DNA of 64,000 nucleotides, taken from Sporosarcina sp. NCCP-2716. GTDB lineage: Bacteria > Bacillota > Bacilli > Bacillales_A > Planococcaceae. Shown here one piece after another: positions 24,049 through 32,631 of this stretch. Location: assembly GCF_023707985.1 (NCBI RefSeq), contig NZ_BRCF01000002.1:322226-386225 (forward strand), given 5' to 3'. A program made the translations under genes and the position numbers. The notes under the pieces were generated by a model. That model searched no databases, was not told the DNA's origin, and saw only the letters and a program-made list of their open reading frames with translations. The stretch's first letter is position 1. Every line of letters begins with the position of its first letter.

Positions 24049-25722
24049 TTATCCCTTCAATTCCCGCAGCTGCCGGTTCAGGTCGTTGAACTGCCGGTCG
24101 AGTGCTGCGTAATCCGGGCTGCCTGCGGACAGCAGGCTCAGTTTCCCGAGTACGGCCTGAAGTTCGGTCTCCAGGCGCAGCCGGTTCTGTTCGCCATTTT
24201 GCACGGGCGTCTCCGCTATCCGGTCCTCCCATTCGGCCAGGCTGTACGGCACTTTCCGGATGGACCGGTTCCCGAACAGCAGCAGACCGTCCGCCATCTG
24301 CTCGGTGAAGTACCTATCATGGGAAGCGAACAGCAGCGTGCCGGGATAGGTCGCAAGCGTCCGCTCCAGTTCCTCACGGGACGGCAGATCGAGATGATTG
24401 GTCGGTTCGTCCAGCAGGAGGACATCTGTCTTCCTGCGGATGAAGTCTAACAGTTTGACTTTCAGCCGCTCACCTTGACTGAGCGCACCGAGCTTTAGCT
24501 GCCAGTGGCCGGCGGTGAACCCCAGATTCGTCAGCCGCCTGCGGATCGCTCCCTGTTCCTCGAAAGACGGTGTCTCGAAATATTCGGCCATCGTCAGCTC
24601 ATCCGGCAAGTCGAATGCGGTCTGCCGCAAATAGCCGATCGTCATTCCTTCCGACAGCCAGACGTCACCCTCATACGCCGTTTCTCCGAGGAGCATCCTG
24701 AACAGTGTCGTCTTGCCGCAGCCGTTCGGCCCGAGCAGTGCCAGCCGTTCACCTGTCTGGACGGTGAAGGAGGCATTCCGGAACAGGACCCTGCTGCCAT
24801 AGGACTTTCCGGCTTTCGTCAGTTCGAGCACCCTCTTCCCTTTTCCCCGTCCCCCTTCCACGTCAAAGGATACGGCCATCTCCTGTTCAGGTGCGTCTAT
24901 CCTGTCCTGTTCCAGTTCCGCTGCCAGCCGCCGTTTTTTGGAACGGATCTGGACATCCTTCTTCTTAACCTTCTTCCGATAGTATTCCTTTGCGCCCATC
25001 GTTCTGCCGCCTTTTTTGCGGGAAGTCGCATGCCCCGTGGCAGACCATGCATCCAGCCGCTCAATCTGACTCTCCACTTCCTCGATGTGGCGCTGCTGTT
25101 CTTCGTAATGCTTCTGCTGGACATACCGTTGGTGTTCCTTCTGTTTGCGGTATTCCGTGTAATTCCCTTCGTAGACGGTCAGCTTCCCGTGATCCAGTTC
25201 AAATATGCAGTTCGCCAGCTGATCGATGAAATACCGATCGTGGGAAACAAAAATGATCGTCCCTTCGTATGCTTGCAACGTGTCAACAAGCTGCTCTGTA
25301 CTGCCGGTATCCAAGTGGTTGGTCGGTTCGTCCAGCAGAAGAAGTTCCGCTTCCTCCGCCAAGACGGCGGCAAGACGCAGTTTCACTCGCTCCCCGCCGC
25401 TTGCATGGGCATAGGCAGCTCCCGGAGGTACGTGCCAGCGGCTGTACTGATGGAAACGCTCCGTCTGTGTCCAGTCGGCAGCGCCTTCCGTTTCCGCCTC
25501 CTGCCGATAATAAGCGACGGACGGCGGACGGCCGATCCAGTCGAAACTCCCTGAAGATGGCTTCCGATCTCCCGCCATCATTGACAGAAAAGTTGTTTTG
25601 CCTGCCCCGTTCGGACCGACGACTGCGATTCGTGCATTCAGCTTCACTTCTGCCGACAGCCCTTTGAATATAGTGACATCCCCGTATTCCGCTGATACGT
25701 TATTTACAATTCCGCGGTTCAT
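24049..25722 (-). CDS. vmlR: VmlR-like ABC-F ribosome protection protein
   Basis: A 557-residue ABC-F protein with two ATPase domains: Walker A GPNGAGKTT and GPNGCGKTT, signatures SGGERVKLRL and SQGERLKVKL, Walker B LLLLDEPTNHLD twice. The interdomain linker (LDAWSATGHATSRKKGG...KEYYRKKVKKKDVQIRSKKRRL) and the C-terminal VLGKLSLL closely parallel Bacillus VmlR, which dislodges virginiamycin M, lincomycin and pleuromutilin-type drugs from the ribosome. The ATG at 25722 is chosen because GGAGG precedes it; the longer upstream frame is leader RNA. A promoter and a terminator-type attenuator lie upstream, as known for vmlR. Confidence 0.9.
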   Translation of the reverse strand: MNRGIVNNVSAEYGDVTIFKGLSAEVKLNARIAVVGPNGAGKTTFLSMMAGDRKPSSGSFDWIGRPPSVAYYRQEAETEGAADWTQTERFHQYSRWHVPPGAAYAHASGGERVKLRLAAVLAEEAELLLLDEPTNHLDTGSTEQLVDTLQAYEGTIIFVSHDRYFIDQLANCIFELDHGKLTVYEGNYTEYRKQKEHQRYVQQKHYEEQQRHIEEVESQIERLDAWSATGHATSRKKGGRTMGAKEYYRKKVKKKDVQIRSKKRRLAAELEQDRIDAPEQEMAVSFDVEGGRGKGKRVLELTKAGKSYGSRVLFRNASFTVQTGERLALLGPNGCGKTTLFRMLLGETAYEGDVWLSEGMTIGYLRQTAFDLPDELTMAEYFETPSFEEQGAIRRRLTNLGFTAGHWQLKLGALSQGERLKVKLLDFIRRKTDVLLLDEPTNHLDLPSREELERTLATYPGTLLFASHDRYFTEQMADGLLLFGNRSIRKVPYSLAEWEDRIAETPVQNGEQNRLRLETELQAVLGKLSLLSAGSPDYAALDRQFNDLNRQLRELKG

Positions 25723-25751
25723 AGCCATTCCTCCATTCGTGGAGGGAACAC

Positions 25752-25782
25752 AAAAAAGATCCCCCCGTTTTTCGGAAGGATC
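25752..25782 (-). terminator. Leader attenuator terminator upstream of vmlR
   Basis: On the minus strand GATCCTTCCG (25782-25773) pairs over 10 bp with CGGGGGGATC (25767-25758), two pairs being G-U, with a 5-A loop and a following TTTTTTG. It lies between the promoter and the gene, only about 30 bp before the vmlR start. Confidence 0.8.
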
Positions 25783-25864
25783 GGTTCTGCCGGCATTTCT
25801 AAAAAGCCGCAGCATATACGGAAGCCGGTGGAAGACCGGCAACGCAAAAGAGCTGGGACGGCAG

Positions 25865-25909
25865 TTAAAAATGGACAGACCAATCCTGTTTTTCAAACAA
25901 ACAAATCAT
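25865..25909 (-). CDS. Candidate leader peptide in the vmlR 5' leader
   Basis: A 14-codon frame (MICLFEKQDWSVHF) runs from ATG 25909 to TAA 25867-25865 within the leader RNA, upstream of the attenuator. Leader peptides whose translation stalls under antibiotics control many ABC-F genes. A good ribosome binding site is not seen here, so this is tentative. A three-codon frame (MDN) further upstream has a closer GAGGGTGG. Confidence 0.3.
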   Translation of the reverse strand: MICLFEKQDWSVHF

Positions 25910-25978
25910 TTGTTTTACAAAGTCAGGAGTCAGTTGTCCATCCGCCACCCTCAGCCCTTTCTGTCAGTTAGTCTTACC

Positions 25979-26007
25979 AGTATAACAAACTCTGAATCAT
26001 TTGTAAT
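25979..26007 (-). promoter_or_regulatory. Promoter of vmlR
   Basis: ATTACA (26007-26002) and TATACT (25984-25979) separated by 17 bp on the minus strand. Predicted transcription starts about 250 bases before the vmlR start codon, leaving a long leader. Confidence 0.65.
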
Positions 26008-26017
26008 GCCAGTTTTT

Positions 26018-26086
26018 ATTTCCCGACAGAAACTGATCATTTCCTGGGAAATATCCGCTACTCCGACAACTTATTTCCCGGGAAAT
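26018..26086. repeat. Paired 14-bp palindromes upstream of the vmlR promoter
   Basis: ATTTCCTGGGAAAT (26039-26052; one central mismatch) and the perfect ATTTCCCGGGAAAT (26073-26086) lie 34 bp apart. A half copy ATTTCCCG lies at 26018-26025, and both it and the 26073 site are preceded by TT. They sit between the rhodanese stop and the vmlR -35 box, so they could be operators for vmlR. Confidence 0.6.
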
Positions 26087-26114
26087 CGACAAGAATACCG
26101 AATGCTGAAGCATA

Positions 26115-26462
26115 TCACCAAGCGCTCATTCCGCCTTTTACATTGACGACACGGGTGAACCCTTTCTTCCTCAGAAGGCTGGCTGCCCGCGCGCTTCTCA
26201 TTCCGCTTTGGCAGATGACATAGGTCTCTTTTGCAGGATCCAATGTTTCCATCTTCTTCGGCAGATCATTCAGCGGAATGTTTTTGAATTCCTTCACATG
26301 TCCGCCTTTGTATTCAGCAGGTGTGCGTACATCCACGAACTGCTTATTCTTATCTTTCAACAACGGTTTCACTTCCGCAGATGACACGGTCCGCACGCCT
26401 TTTGCAGGCTTAGTGCGCCAGACGATCAATGCAATCAGCACTAAGAAAATAATCCAGCCCAT
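26115..26462 (-). CDS. Membrane-anchored rhodanese-like protein
   Basis: A 115-residue protein with one N-terminal membrane helix (MGWIIFLVLIALIVW) and a single rhodanese domain. The active-site loop is CQSGMRSARAA, with catalytic cysteine at about residue 85; DVRTPAEYKGGH is the CH2A-like motif. It resembles Bacillus YqhL. Sulfurtransfer or sulfur-carrier function at the membrane is likely; the partner is unknown. Confidence 0.85.
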   Translation of the reverse strand: MGWIIFLVLIALIVWRTKPAKGVRTVSSAEVKPLLKDKNKQFVDVRTPAEYKGGHVKEFKNIPLNDLPKKMETLDPAKETYVICQSGMRSARAASLLRKKGFTRVVNVKGGMSAW

Positions 26463-26535
26463 CCTCTATTCCTCCATTCATTTCTAGGAATAACCATACA
26501 CCACGGGGTATAAATAAGTCGATATATCCGCTCAT

Positions 26536-26563
26536 AAAAGGACCTGACTGACCAGGTCCTTTT
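26536..26563 (-). terminator. Terminator after the 51-residue gene
   Basis: A perfect 11-bp stem AAAAGGACCTG/CAGGTCCTTTT with a 6-base loop. Confidence 0.75.
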
Positions 26564-26569
26564 CTTCTG

Positions 26570-26725
26570 CTATCGTTTGTCGGATAATGCCAGGAAAAAG
26601 GTTGCGACCGGTCCAAGCAATAATGAGAGCAGGAACCAGTTAAATCCTGATCGGTTCTTCCCTTGAGCCAGCACGGCGTTGATCAGCGCGAGGGTTCCCC
26701 AGCCGACGAAATATCCTTCATTCAT
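26570..26725 (-). CDS. Small membrane protein of 51 residues
   Basis: The frame runs from ATG 26725, eight bases after AGAGGAGG, to TAG 26572-26570, directly before a terminator. The product has two hydrophobic segments (GTLALINAVLAQG and FLLSLLLGPVATFFLALS) joined by a short charged loop (KNRSG), like many small hairpin membrane proteins. I do not recognise a specific family. Confidence 0.7.
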   Translation of the reverse strand: MNEGYFVGWGTLALINAVLAQGKNRSGFNWFLLSLLLGPVATFFLALSDKR

Positions 26726-26936
26726 TGTAATTGCCTCCTCTTTCTTATACGGCGAACATCTTCCTTGTTTACGTTTCTTTCACTCAAAAGTTTCGGTTTT
26801 CAATCCTGGAGTGAAACAGTCTGATAAATTGTACAGTTTTTTCCTCGCTATGATAGTATAGCAACAGAAGGGGGTCCATTGCCCTCAGACCTGGATTTCC
26901 TCCTAATTATCGATTCGGTTAATTACCGGGAAGTTG

Positions 26937-26970
26937 CCGGAGCCTGTTTGAAGAAAACAGGCTCCGGTTT
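26937..26970 (+). terminator. Terminator-like hairpin in the ytvA leader
   Basis: A perfect 13-bp stem CCGGAGCCTGTTT/AAACAGGCTCCGG with a 5-base loop (GAAGA) and a short TTT tail, 38 bp before the ytvA start. It may be an attenuator or end a short upstream transcript. Confidence 0.55.
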
Positions 26971-27007
26971 CATGGCCCATAGAAGACAACTTTACAGAGG
27001 ACAGGAA

Positions 27008-27787
27008 GTGAACGAGCTGAACACATTGCCACAATCCATGCAGCGTAAATTACTGGAAGCAATGCTCGACGGGAGTCGTGTTGCCGCTCTAGTTACGGAT
27101 CCGGCTCAACCCGACAATCCGATCATCTATGCCAACCGGACATTCGAGAAGATGACCGGCTATTCACTCGAGGAGACCCTCGGACGCAATTGCCGTTTCC
27201 TCCAAGGAGAGGGAACCGATCCGAAGACGGTAGCAAAATTACGTGAAGCCATCCACTCGGAACAGCCTATCACCATCACGTTAAAAAATTATAAAAAAGA
27301 CGGAACGATGTTCTGGAACCGTTTGACGGTCGAACCGTTTGAAGTGGAGAACAGGTCGTTTTTCATCGGAACACAGACCAATGTTTCCGTGGAATTCCAG
27401 CAGCGCAGAGAACTTGAGGATAAGGAATTGGAAATCGAACAGCTCATGCTGCCGATCATGAGGATCGATGATGGGTTGGCAGCCGTCTCATTGATCGGTG
27501 AGATGAGTCCACAGCGTTTTTCAGTCCTTACACAAAAACTGAGTGAATATGTACAGAGCAGCGGAGTGGATACGGTGATCATCGATATTACCGGTCTCTT
27601 TTGGGACCACGAGTCCCCTATCAGCAGCCTGCTCGCCGTACAGGACGTCTTGCGGCTGATGGGTACTCAATTATTCGTGACTGGAATTTCACCGAAAGTA
27701 GCCCGATCATTGACCGGATTGCAGAACGGTATGAGCGGATTGCGGACGTTCTCCAGCATTCAACAGGCAATCCAGATGACACGCTGA
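27008..27787 (+). CDS. ytvA: Blue-light photoreceptor YtvA (LOV-STAS)
   Basis: A 259-residue protein, matching the 261 residues of Bacillus YtvA. The N-terminal LOV domain (about 25-130) contains the photoactive motif GRNCRFLQG, whose cysteine forms the flavin adduct, and NYKKDGTMFWN. A linker helix leads to a C-terminal STAS domain (about 150-255; VDTVIIDITGL). YtvA feeds blue-light signals into the sigma-B stressosome. The GTG at 27008 after AGAGGACAGG fits the YtvA N-terminus; the frame is open further upstream to 26879, but that part contains the leader hairpin. FMN cofactor supply by the rib operon next door is a fitting neighbour. Confidence 0.88.
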   Translation: MNELNTLPQSMQRKLLEAMLDGSRVAALVTDPAQPDNPIIYANRTFEKMTGYSLEETLGRNCRFLQGEGTDPKTVAKLREAIHSEQPITITLKNYKKDGTMFWNRLTVEPFEVENRSFFIGTQTNVSVEFQQRRELEDKELEIEQLMLPIMRIDDGLAAVSLIGEMSPQRFSVLTQKLSEYVQSSGVDTVIIDITGLFWDHESPISSLLAVQDVLRLMGTQLFVTGISPKVARSLTGLQNGMSGLRTFSSIQQAIQMTR

Positions 27788-27812
27788 GTCACTTGGTATT
27801 ACTTTTTGCCAA

Positions 27813-27842
27813 TTGCCAATCCTTTAGTAGCTGTGCTAGACT
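27813..27842 (+). promoter_or_regulatory. Promoter of the riboflavin operon
   Basis: TTGCCA (27813-27818) and TAGACT (27837-27842), spacer 18 bp, ending about 20 bp before the FMN aptamer. Confidence 0.55.
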
Positions 27843-27860
27843 GTGAGGCAATCGAATAGT

Positions 27861-28003
27861 TTCCTTCGGGGCAGGGTGAAATTCCCTACCGGCGGTGATG
27901 AGCGGTACGCTCTCAGTCCGTGACCCGACTGCAGTTGCTGCAGACGGTGGATTTGGTGAAACTCCAAAGCCGACAGTGAAAGTCTGGATGGGAGAAGGAA
28001 CTT
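27861..28003 (+). promoter_or_regulatory. FMN riboswitch (RFN element)
   Basis: The conserved aptamer blocks are all present in order: CCTTCGGGGCAGGGTGAAAT, ACCGGCGGTGATGAGC, AGTCCGTGACCCG, GACGGTGGATTTGGTGAAA, CCGACAGTGAAAGTCTGGAT and GGGAGAAGGA. It controls the rib operon by transcription termination through the hairpin at 28055. Bound FMN should lower riboflavin synthesis. Confidence 0.95.
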
Positions 28004-28054
28004 CGCGTTTTTCAAATTTTTGTTTGAATGACGCTTATTTTGTCATGCTTGTCC

Positions 28055-28083
28055 GCCCCGCATTTTCATTGCGGGGCTTTTTG
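28055..28083 (+). terminator. Riboswitch terminator (expression platform)
   Basis: GCCCCGCA (28055-28062) pairs with TGCGGGGC (28070-28077), followed by TTTTT, between the FMN aptamer and ribD. Confidence 0.85.
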
Positions 28084-28123
28084 TGTTCCATGAGGAATTG
28101 AATTAGCAGGAGTGGTATATCTA

Positions 28124-29239
28124 TTGGAGATTGAACAGTACATGCAGCTCGCTTTTTCACTGGCGCAAGCTGCAGTTGGGCAAACGTCACCCAATCCTCC
28201 GGTCGGCGCGGTCATCGTGAAAAATGGCCGAATCCTTGGAATGGGCGCCCATTTACGTGCGGGTGATCGGCATGCGGAACGGATTGCTTTGGACATGGCG
28301 GGAGCGGAAGCATACGGCGGAGACCTGTATGTCACACTCGAGCCGTGCTCGCATACCGGCAAGACGCCACCGTGTACCGAGGCGATCCTGGATGCTGGCG
28401 TGAAGCGCGTTTATATCGCAATTCAGGATCCGAATCCTCTCGTTGCCGGAACCGGGATCCGGCTGTTGGAAAATGCCGGACTCGGCGTCTTCACAGGTGC
28501 TTGCAAACGACTAGCCTTGGAGCTTTATCAACCAATTTTTCATTTTCTCAGAACGAACCAACCTCATGTGACACTCAAGACAGCCATGACAATGGACGGC
28601 AAGATCGCTGCAGCGTCCGGCCACAGCAAATGGGTAACAAGTCCGGAATCCCGGCTTGACGTCCAGCGTCTTCGTCATGCCCACGATGCAATTTTGTGCG
28701 GCAGCGGAACGATCCTTCACGATGACCCCCTTCTTACCGCCAGACTGCCCCAAGGCGGACTTCATCCTATTCGAGTGATTTTAGATACACAGCTGAATAC
28801 CCCTGTTGGAAGCCAGATAATTCGGAATGAGGAGGCCCCTGTCTGGATTTTTTGCGGACAGCCGGCTTCTGCTGAACGGGAAGCACAGCTCTCAGCTGCA
28901 CCTCATACAGAAATCATCAGGCTGCCTGACAATACGATCACCATACCTGCCGTCTTGCAGGCATTAGGCGCACGTGGTGTTGTCACCTTGCTCGTCGAAG
29001 GCGGCGCCGCAGTCAATGCCTCCTTCCTGCGTGCCGGCGCCGTGGATCGGATGATCACTTATATCGCTCCGAAACTGCTAGGCGGAGTTGGTTCACTCTC
29101 ACCGATTGGCGGAACCGACCCTCTGCTAATGAGTGACGCGGAAGACTTTGCGTTCATAAAGACCGAGCAGATCGGCCCAGATGTGAAACTGACAGCCGTA
29201 CGGAAAGGAACTGACGGACATGTTTACAGGAATCATTGA
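28124..29239 (+). CDS. ribD: RibD, bifunctional riboflavin deaminase/reductase
   Basis: A 371-residue protein. The N-terminal deaminase domain (about 1-145) has the zinc motif HAE and PCSHTGKTPPC; the C-terminal reductase domain (about 146-365) starts with KTAMTMDGKIA and contains LVEGGAAVNASFL. It catalyses two steps from the first pyrimidine intermediate toward 5-amino-6-ribitylamino-uracil. TTG 28124 behind AGGAG matches the N-terminus of Bacillus RibD (MEEYYM-like LEIEQYM). First gene of the rib operon, overlapping ribE by 20 bp. Confidence 0.93.
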   Translation: MEIEQYMQLAFSLAQAAVGQTSPNPPVGAVIVKNGRILGMGAHLRAGDRHAERIALDMAGAEAYGGDLYVTLEPCSHTGKTPPCTEAILDAGVKRVYIAIQDPNPLVAGTGIRLLENAGLGVFTGACKRLALELYQPIFHFLRTNQPHVTLKTAMTMDGKIAAASGHSKWVTSPESRLDVQRLRHAHDAILCGSGTILHDDPLLTARLPQGGLHPIRVILDTQLNTPVGSQIIRNEEAPVWIFCGQPASAEREAQLSAAPHTEIIRLPDNTITIPAVLQALGARGVVTLLVEGGAAVNASFLRAGAVDRMITYIAPKLLGGVGSLSPIGGTDPLLMSDAEDFAFIKTEQIGPDVKLTAVRKGTDGHVYRNH

Positions 29240-29867
29240 GGAAATCGGCACTGTCCAGCACGTCCGTACTTCCGGGCAATCGATGGAACTGATCATCACG
29301 GCCCAGCAAGTGCTGACCGATGTCCGGCTCGGCGACAGTATCGCCGTCAATGGCACGTGCCTGACTGTGACTGCTTTCACTGGAAGCACGTTCACGACCG
29401 ACGTCATGCCGGAAACGTTCCGTGCCACTTCCCTGCACAATGCGCGCACCGGCACGCGGGTCAATCTGGAGAGGGCGATGCCGGCGGATGGCCGTTTTGG
29501 CGGCCATTTCGTGACGGGCCATGTGGATGGGACGGCGATCGTTGCGGAAAGCCGGCACATTGAGAACTCCCTCGTCATGCAGCTGACACTTCCGCCCGGC
29601 AACACTTCCTACGTCCTTCCGAAAGGATCGATCGCCCTGGACGGCACGTCACTGACAATTTTCAAAGTAGCAGGAGATATGATTTCCATTTCCCTCATCC
29701 CGCACACCCAAAAGTCGACCGTCCTGGCTGAACGGAAACCGGGAGACCGGGTCAATGTGGAGTTTGACCTGCTCGCGAAGTATACGGAAAAAATGCTGCT
29801 GTCTGCTGCATCGCCTGAAAAGAAACCGATAACCGCTTCGTTGCTGGAAGAGAACGGATTTTTGTGA
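29220..29867 (+). CDS. ribE: Riboflavin synthase alpha subunit RibE
   Basis: A 215-residue protein with the duplicated lumazine-binding barrels: MFTGIIEEIG at the N-terminus, NGTCLTVT in the first repeat and LDGTSLTI in the second, plus GGHFVTGHVDG between. It dismutates two 6,7-dimethyl-8-ribityllumazine molecules to riboflavin. The start overlaps the ribD end, implying coupled translation. Confidence 0.95.
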   Translation: MFTGIIEEIGTVQHVRTSGQSMELIITAQQVLTDVRLGDSIAVNGTCLTVTAFTGSTFTTDVMPETFRATSLHNARTGTRVNLERAMPADGRFGGHFVTGHVDGTAIVAESRHIENSLVMQLTLPPGNTSYVLPKGSIALDGTSLTIFKVAGDMISISLIPHTQKSTVLAERKPGDRVNVEFDLLAKYTEKMLLSAASPEKKPITASLLEENGFL

Positions 29868-29884
29868 GGAAAGGGTGAATCTGT

Positions 29885-31078
29885 ATGTTCGATACGATAG
29901 AAGAAGCGATTGAAGAGTTACGACAAGGCAGAGCCATCATCGTTGTGGACGATGAAAACCGGGAGAACGAAGGGGACTTCGTCTGTCTCGCGGAGCATGC
30001 CACGCCTGAGATGATCAACTTCATGGCGGCAAAAGGGCGCGGTCTCATCTGTACGCCGATCACGGAGGAAAAAGCGGATCAGCTCGGCCTTCCGCTGATG
30101 ACGGAACAGAACACGGACGCCCACGGGACGGCGTTTACAGTCAGTATCGACCACGCCGGCGCCGATACAGGCATCAGTGCGTTCGAGCGGTCCGAGACGA
30201 TACTGGAGATGCTTACACCCGGTGCGGCTGCGGCTGATTTCAGACGGCCGGGACATGTCTTCCCGCTGATCGCGAAGACGGAAGGTGTCCTTGCAAGGAC
30301 CGGACATACGGAAGCATCTGTCGATCTGGCACGGCTCGCCGGCAGTGCGCCGGCAGCCGTCATCTGCGAAATCATGAACGAAGACGGTTCGATGGCCCGT
30401 GTGCCGGAACTCCGTCAGCTTGCCGATCGGGAAGGCTTGAAACTCATTACCATCGAAGACTTGGTCTGCTATCGTCTTCGCCAGGAACCACAAATCCGGC
30501 GGGAAGCCGATATTATGCTCCCCTCTTCCTATGGCTCCTTCAAAATGGTCGGCTATACGGAGACGAAGACAGGAAAAGAGCACGTCGCCCTTGTCAAGGG
30601 GGATCTTTCGACCGGGAAAACGGTCCTCGTCCGTATCCACTCGGAATGCCTGACGGGCGACATCTTCGGCTCGAGCCGCTGCGACTGCGGCCCCCAGCTG
30701 CAGGCCGCGCTCGCTCAAATTGAAGCGGAAGGCCTGGGCGTGCTCGTGTACATGCGCCAGGAAGGCCGCGGTATCGGGCTTATCAACAAATTGAAGGCGT
30801 ATGAGCTGCAAGAGCAAGGACTGGACACCGTCGAGGCCAATGCAGCGCTCGGCTTCGCGGATGATCTGCGTGATTACGGCGTCAGCGCCCGCATTTTGCA
30901 GGACCTCGGAGTGACGGCAGTGCAGCTGCTGACGAACAATCCGCGGAAACTGGAAGGATTGGCCGATTACGGCATCACGATCACCGAACGGGTGCCGATC
31001 GAACTGCCGGCACTGCCGGAGAATAAGAAGTACTTGGATACAAAAGTGGAGAAACTCGGTCACCTGCTGACCGTCTAG
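29885..31078 (+). CDS. ribBA: RibBA, DHBP synthase/GTP cyclohydrolase II
   Basis: A 397-residue fusion. Residues about 1-200 are 3,4-dihydroxy-2-butanone-4-phosphate synthase ([25 protein letters not shown]); 205-397 are GTP cyclohydrolase II with the zinc-site motif [12 protein letters not shown] and the RQEGRGIGL motif. It supplies both riboflavin precursors. It follows ribE by 17 bp with a GAGGAAAGGGTG site. Confidence 0.95.
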   Translation: MFDTIEEAIEELRQGRAIIVVDDENRENEGDFVCLAEHATPEMINFMAAKGRGLICTPITEEKADQLGLPLMTEQNTDAHGTAFTVSIDHAGADTGISAFERSETILEMLTPGAAAADFRRPGHVFPLIAKTEGVLARTGHTEASVDLARLAGSAPAAVICEIMNEDGSMARVPELRQLADREGLKLITIEDLVCYRLRQEPQIRREADIMLPSSYGSFKMVGYTETKTGKEHVALVKGDLSTGKTVLVRIHSECLTGDIFGSSRCDCGPQLQAALAQIEAEGLGVLVYMRQEGRGIGLINKLKAYELQEQGLDTVEANAALGFADDLRDYGVSARILQDLGVTAVQLLTNNPRKLEGLADYGITITERVPIELPALPENKKYLDTKVEKLGHLLTV

Positions 31079-31090
31079 GAGGAATTTGGA

Positions 31091-31558
31091 ATGGGACATG
31101 TATATGAAGGACATTTAGTTGGAACGGGGCTGAAAATCGGCATCGTCGTCGGCCGGTTCAACGAATTCATCACCAGTAAGTTATTATCGGCGGCACAAGA
31201 CGGCTGCATTCGCCACGGTGTCTCTGCTGACGACATCGACATTGCCTGGGTGCCGGGCGCGTTTGAAATTCCGATGATCGCTAAACGGATGGCGGATTCA
31301 AAGAAGTATGATGCGGTCATTACACTCGGCACCGTCATCCGCGGGGCGACACCGCACTTTGATTACGTATGCAATGAGACGGCGAAAGGTGTTGCGGCTG
31401 CCGGTCTCGAGGCAGGAGTACCTGTCATCTTCGGCGTACTGACGACCGATTCCATAGAGCAGTCGATCGAACGGGCTGGCACGAAAGCCGGTAATAAAGG
31501 ATGGGACGCTGCGGTGTCGGCGATTGAGATGGCAAATCTTACAAAGCAATTCGCTTAA
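31091..31558 (+). CDS. ribH: Lumazine synthase RibH
   Basis: A 155-residue protein with the family motifs [21 protein letters not shown] and [14 protein letters not shown], and a conserved histidine in that last segment. It condenses the RibD and RibB products into lumazine and forms large capsid-like assemblies in Bacillus. Last gene of the operon, 12 bp after ribBA, with AGGAGG. Confidence 0.95.
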   Translation: MGHVYEGHLVGTGLKIGIVVGRFNEFITSKLLSAAQDGCIRHGVSADDIDIAWVPGAFEIPMIAKRMADSKKYDAVITLGTVIRGATPHFDYVCNETAKGVAAAGLEAGVPVIFGVLTTDSIEQSIERAGTKAGNKGWDAAVSAIEMANLTKQFA

Positions 31559-31678
31559 GTTTTCGACACAGTTCCCGTAGAATGGAAACGAAGCCTGAAA
31601 ATAATAGGCAAAAAAGCGAATGTGCTCCGCTCTCCAGGACCAGATGAGTGCAAGCACCTTAAGAGGAGGCCTGTCAGA

Positions 31679-32077
31679 ATGGCGATCACATACACCTTTG
31701 ACATGGACAAGCTGACGAAAGAGAATATCCAGGAGCTGTTCCTATCGGTCGAATGGGAATCGGCATCCCACCCGAACGACCTGTATCACGCCATCATGCA
31801 TTCCCATTCCGTGGTAACCGCATGGGATGGAGACAAACTCATCGGGTTGGCAAACGCGTTGTCCGATGAAGCGATGGCCGTCTATTTCCATTACGTCCTG
31901 ACGGATCCTGCGTACCAGGGTCAGGGGATCGGCAAGCAGATCATGAACCGGATGCTCGAAAAATATGAGCACATGCACACCAAAGTGCTCGTTTCCTATC
32001 CGAAAGCGGTCGGGTTCTACGAGACACTTGGGTTTGAACCGGAAGAGACCAGCACGCCGATGTATGTCTTTACCTGA
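31679..32077 (+). CDS. GNAT family N-acetyltransferase
   Basis: A 132-residue single-domain GNAT with the acetyl-CoA motif A (VLTDPAYQGQGIGKQIM) and motif B near AVGFYETLGFEPEE. The ATG at 31679 follows AAGAGGAGG. It lies about 120 bp after ribH with no clear terminator between, so some read-through is possible. The acceptor is unknown. Confidence 0.85.
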   Translation: MAITYTFDMDKLTKENIQELFLSVEWESASHPNDLYHAIMHSHSVVTAWDGDKLIGLANALSDEAMAVYFHYVLTDPAYQGQGIGKQIMNRMLEKYEHMHTKVLVSYPKAVGFYETLGFEPEETSTPMYVFT

Positions 32078-32080
32078 ATG

Positions 32081-32117
32081 AAAAACGCACACCTTTTCGC
32101 ATAAGGTGTGCGTTTTT
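32081..32117. terminator. Bidirectional terminator between GNAT gene and queT
   Basis: A perfect 15-bp stem AAAAACGCACACCTT with its complement (32103-32117) and a 7-base loop, between convergent genes; it touches the queT stop. Confidence 0.85.
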
Positions 32118-32624
32118 TCATTTTGTGAAATCTATTTTTTTCGAAAGCGCCAGCATGATCATGCCGCCGACAGTCATCGACAGCAACTCGCCTGCTGCGA
32201 CCGTGAACCACGTGAACCAGAAGGGGGCGCCGTACAGTACTGTCAGCTGCCCCGCTACGGTGAACATGGACACCGCGAAGATGAGCGCCGTCCAGACAAA
32301 CTTCATCTTGTCCGACTTCAGTTTCTTCGTCGCCACACGGCTGATCAGCAGAACGAGGAACGTGGCTATCCCGCCGATGGGTACGTCGAGGAACCAGGTC
32401 GGCGAAAAGAAGTTGGCCAGCACGACACCGCCAGTCACAGCGATAATATACCGCTTATGGAACAGCGCAAGATAGTTGAACATCTCCGACAGCCGCAGCT
32501 GGACCGCGCCGAAACTGATGACAGCAAGTGTCAGTGTGACCGCCACGTACAGTCCCGCTACGACGGCCATCTTCGCAAGCTCACCGACCGCAATCCGCGG
32601 ACGCTCTCTTGTGAGTATCGTCAT
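32118..32624 (-). CDS. queT: QueT, queuosine-precursor ECF transporter S component
   Basis: A 168-residue protein with about six hydrophobic segments. It has the family features VQLRLSEMFNYLALF (early) and FLDVPIGGIATFL, typical of QueT (COG4708), which imports queuine or preQ1 through an energy-coupling factor module. The ATG at 32624 follows CAAAGGAGG. The ECF ATPases and T component are not here, as is usual for shared modules. The leader contains a candidate riboswitch covering the ribosome binding site. Confidence 0.88.
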   Translation of the reverse strand: MTILTRERPRIAVGELAKMAVVAGLYVAVTLTLAVISFGAVQLRLSEMFNYLALFHKRYIIAVTGGVVLANFFSPTWFLDVPIGGIATFLVLLISRVATKKLKSDKMKFVWTALIFAVSMFTVAGQLTVLYGAPFWFTWFTVAAGELLSMTVGGMIMLALSKKIDFTK

Positions 32625-32631
32625 ATCGAGT

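Noticed and set aside
25723..25896. N-terminal extension of the VmlR-like protein
   Set aside because: It would translate the attenuator hairpin; the homologous N-terminus begins at 25722.
26879..27007. Upstream extension of ytvA from TTG 26879
   Set aside because: It contains a 13-bp terminator-like stem, does not match YtvA proteins, and a better GTG start lies at 27008.
31560..31678. T-box or other riboswitch between ribH and the GNAT gene
   Set aside because: No conserved T-box motif or strong terminator is visible.
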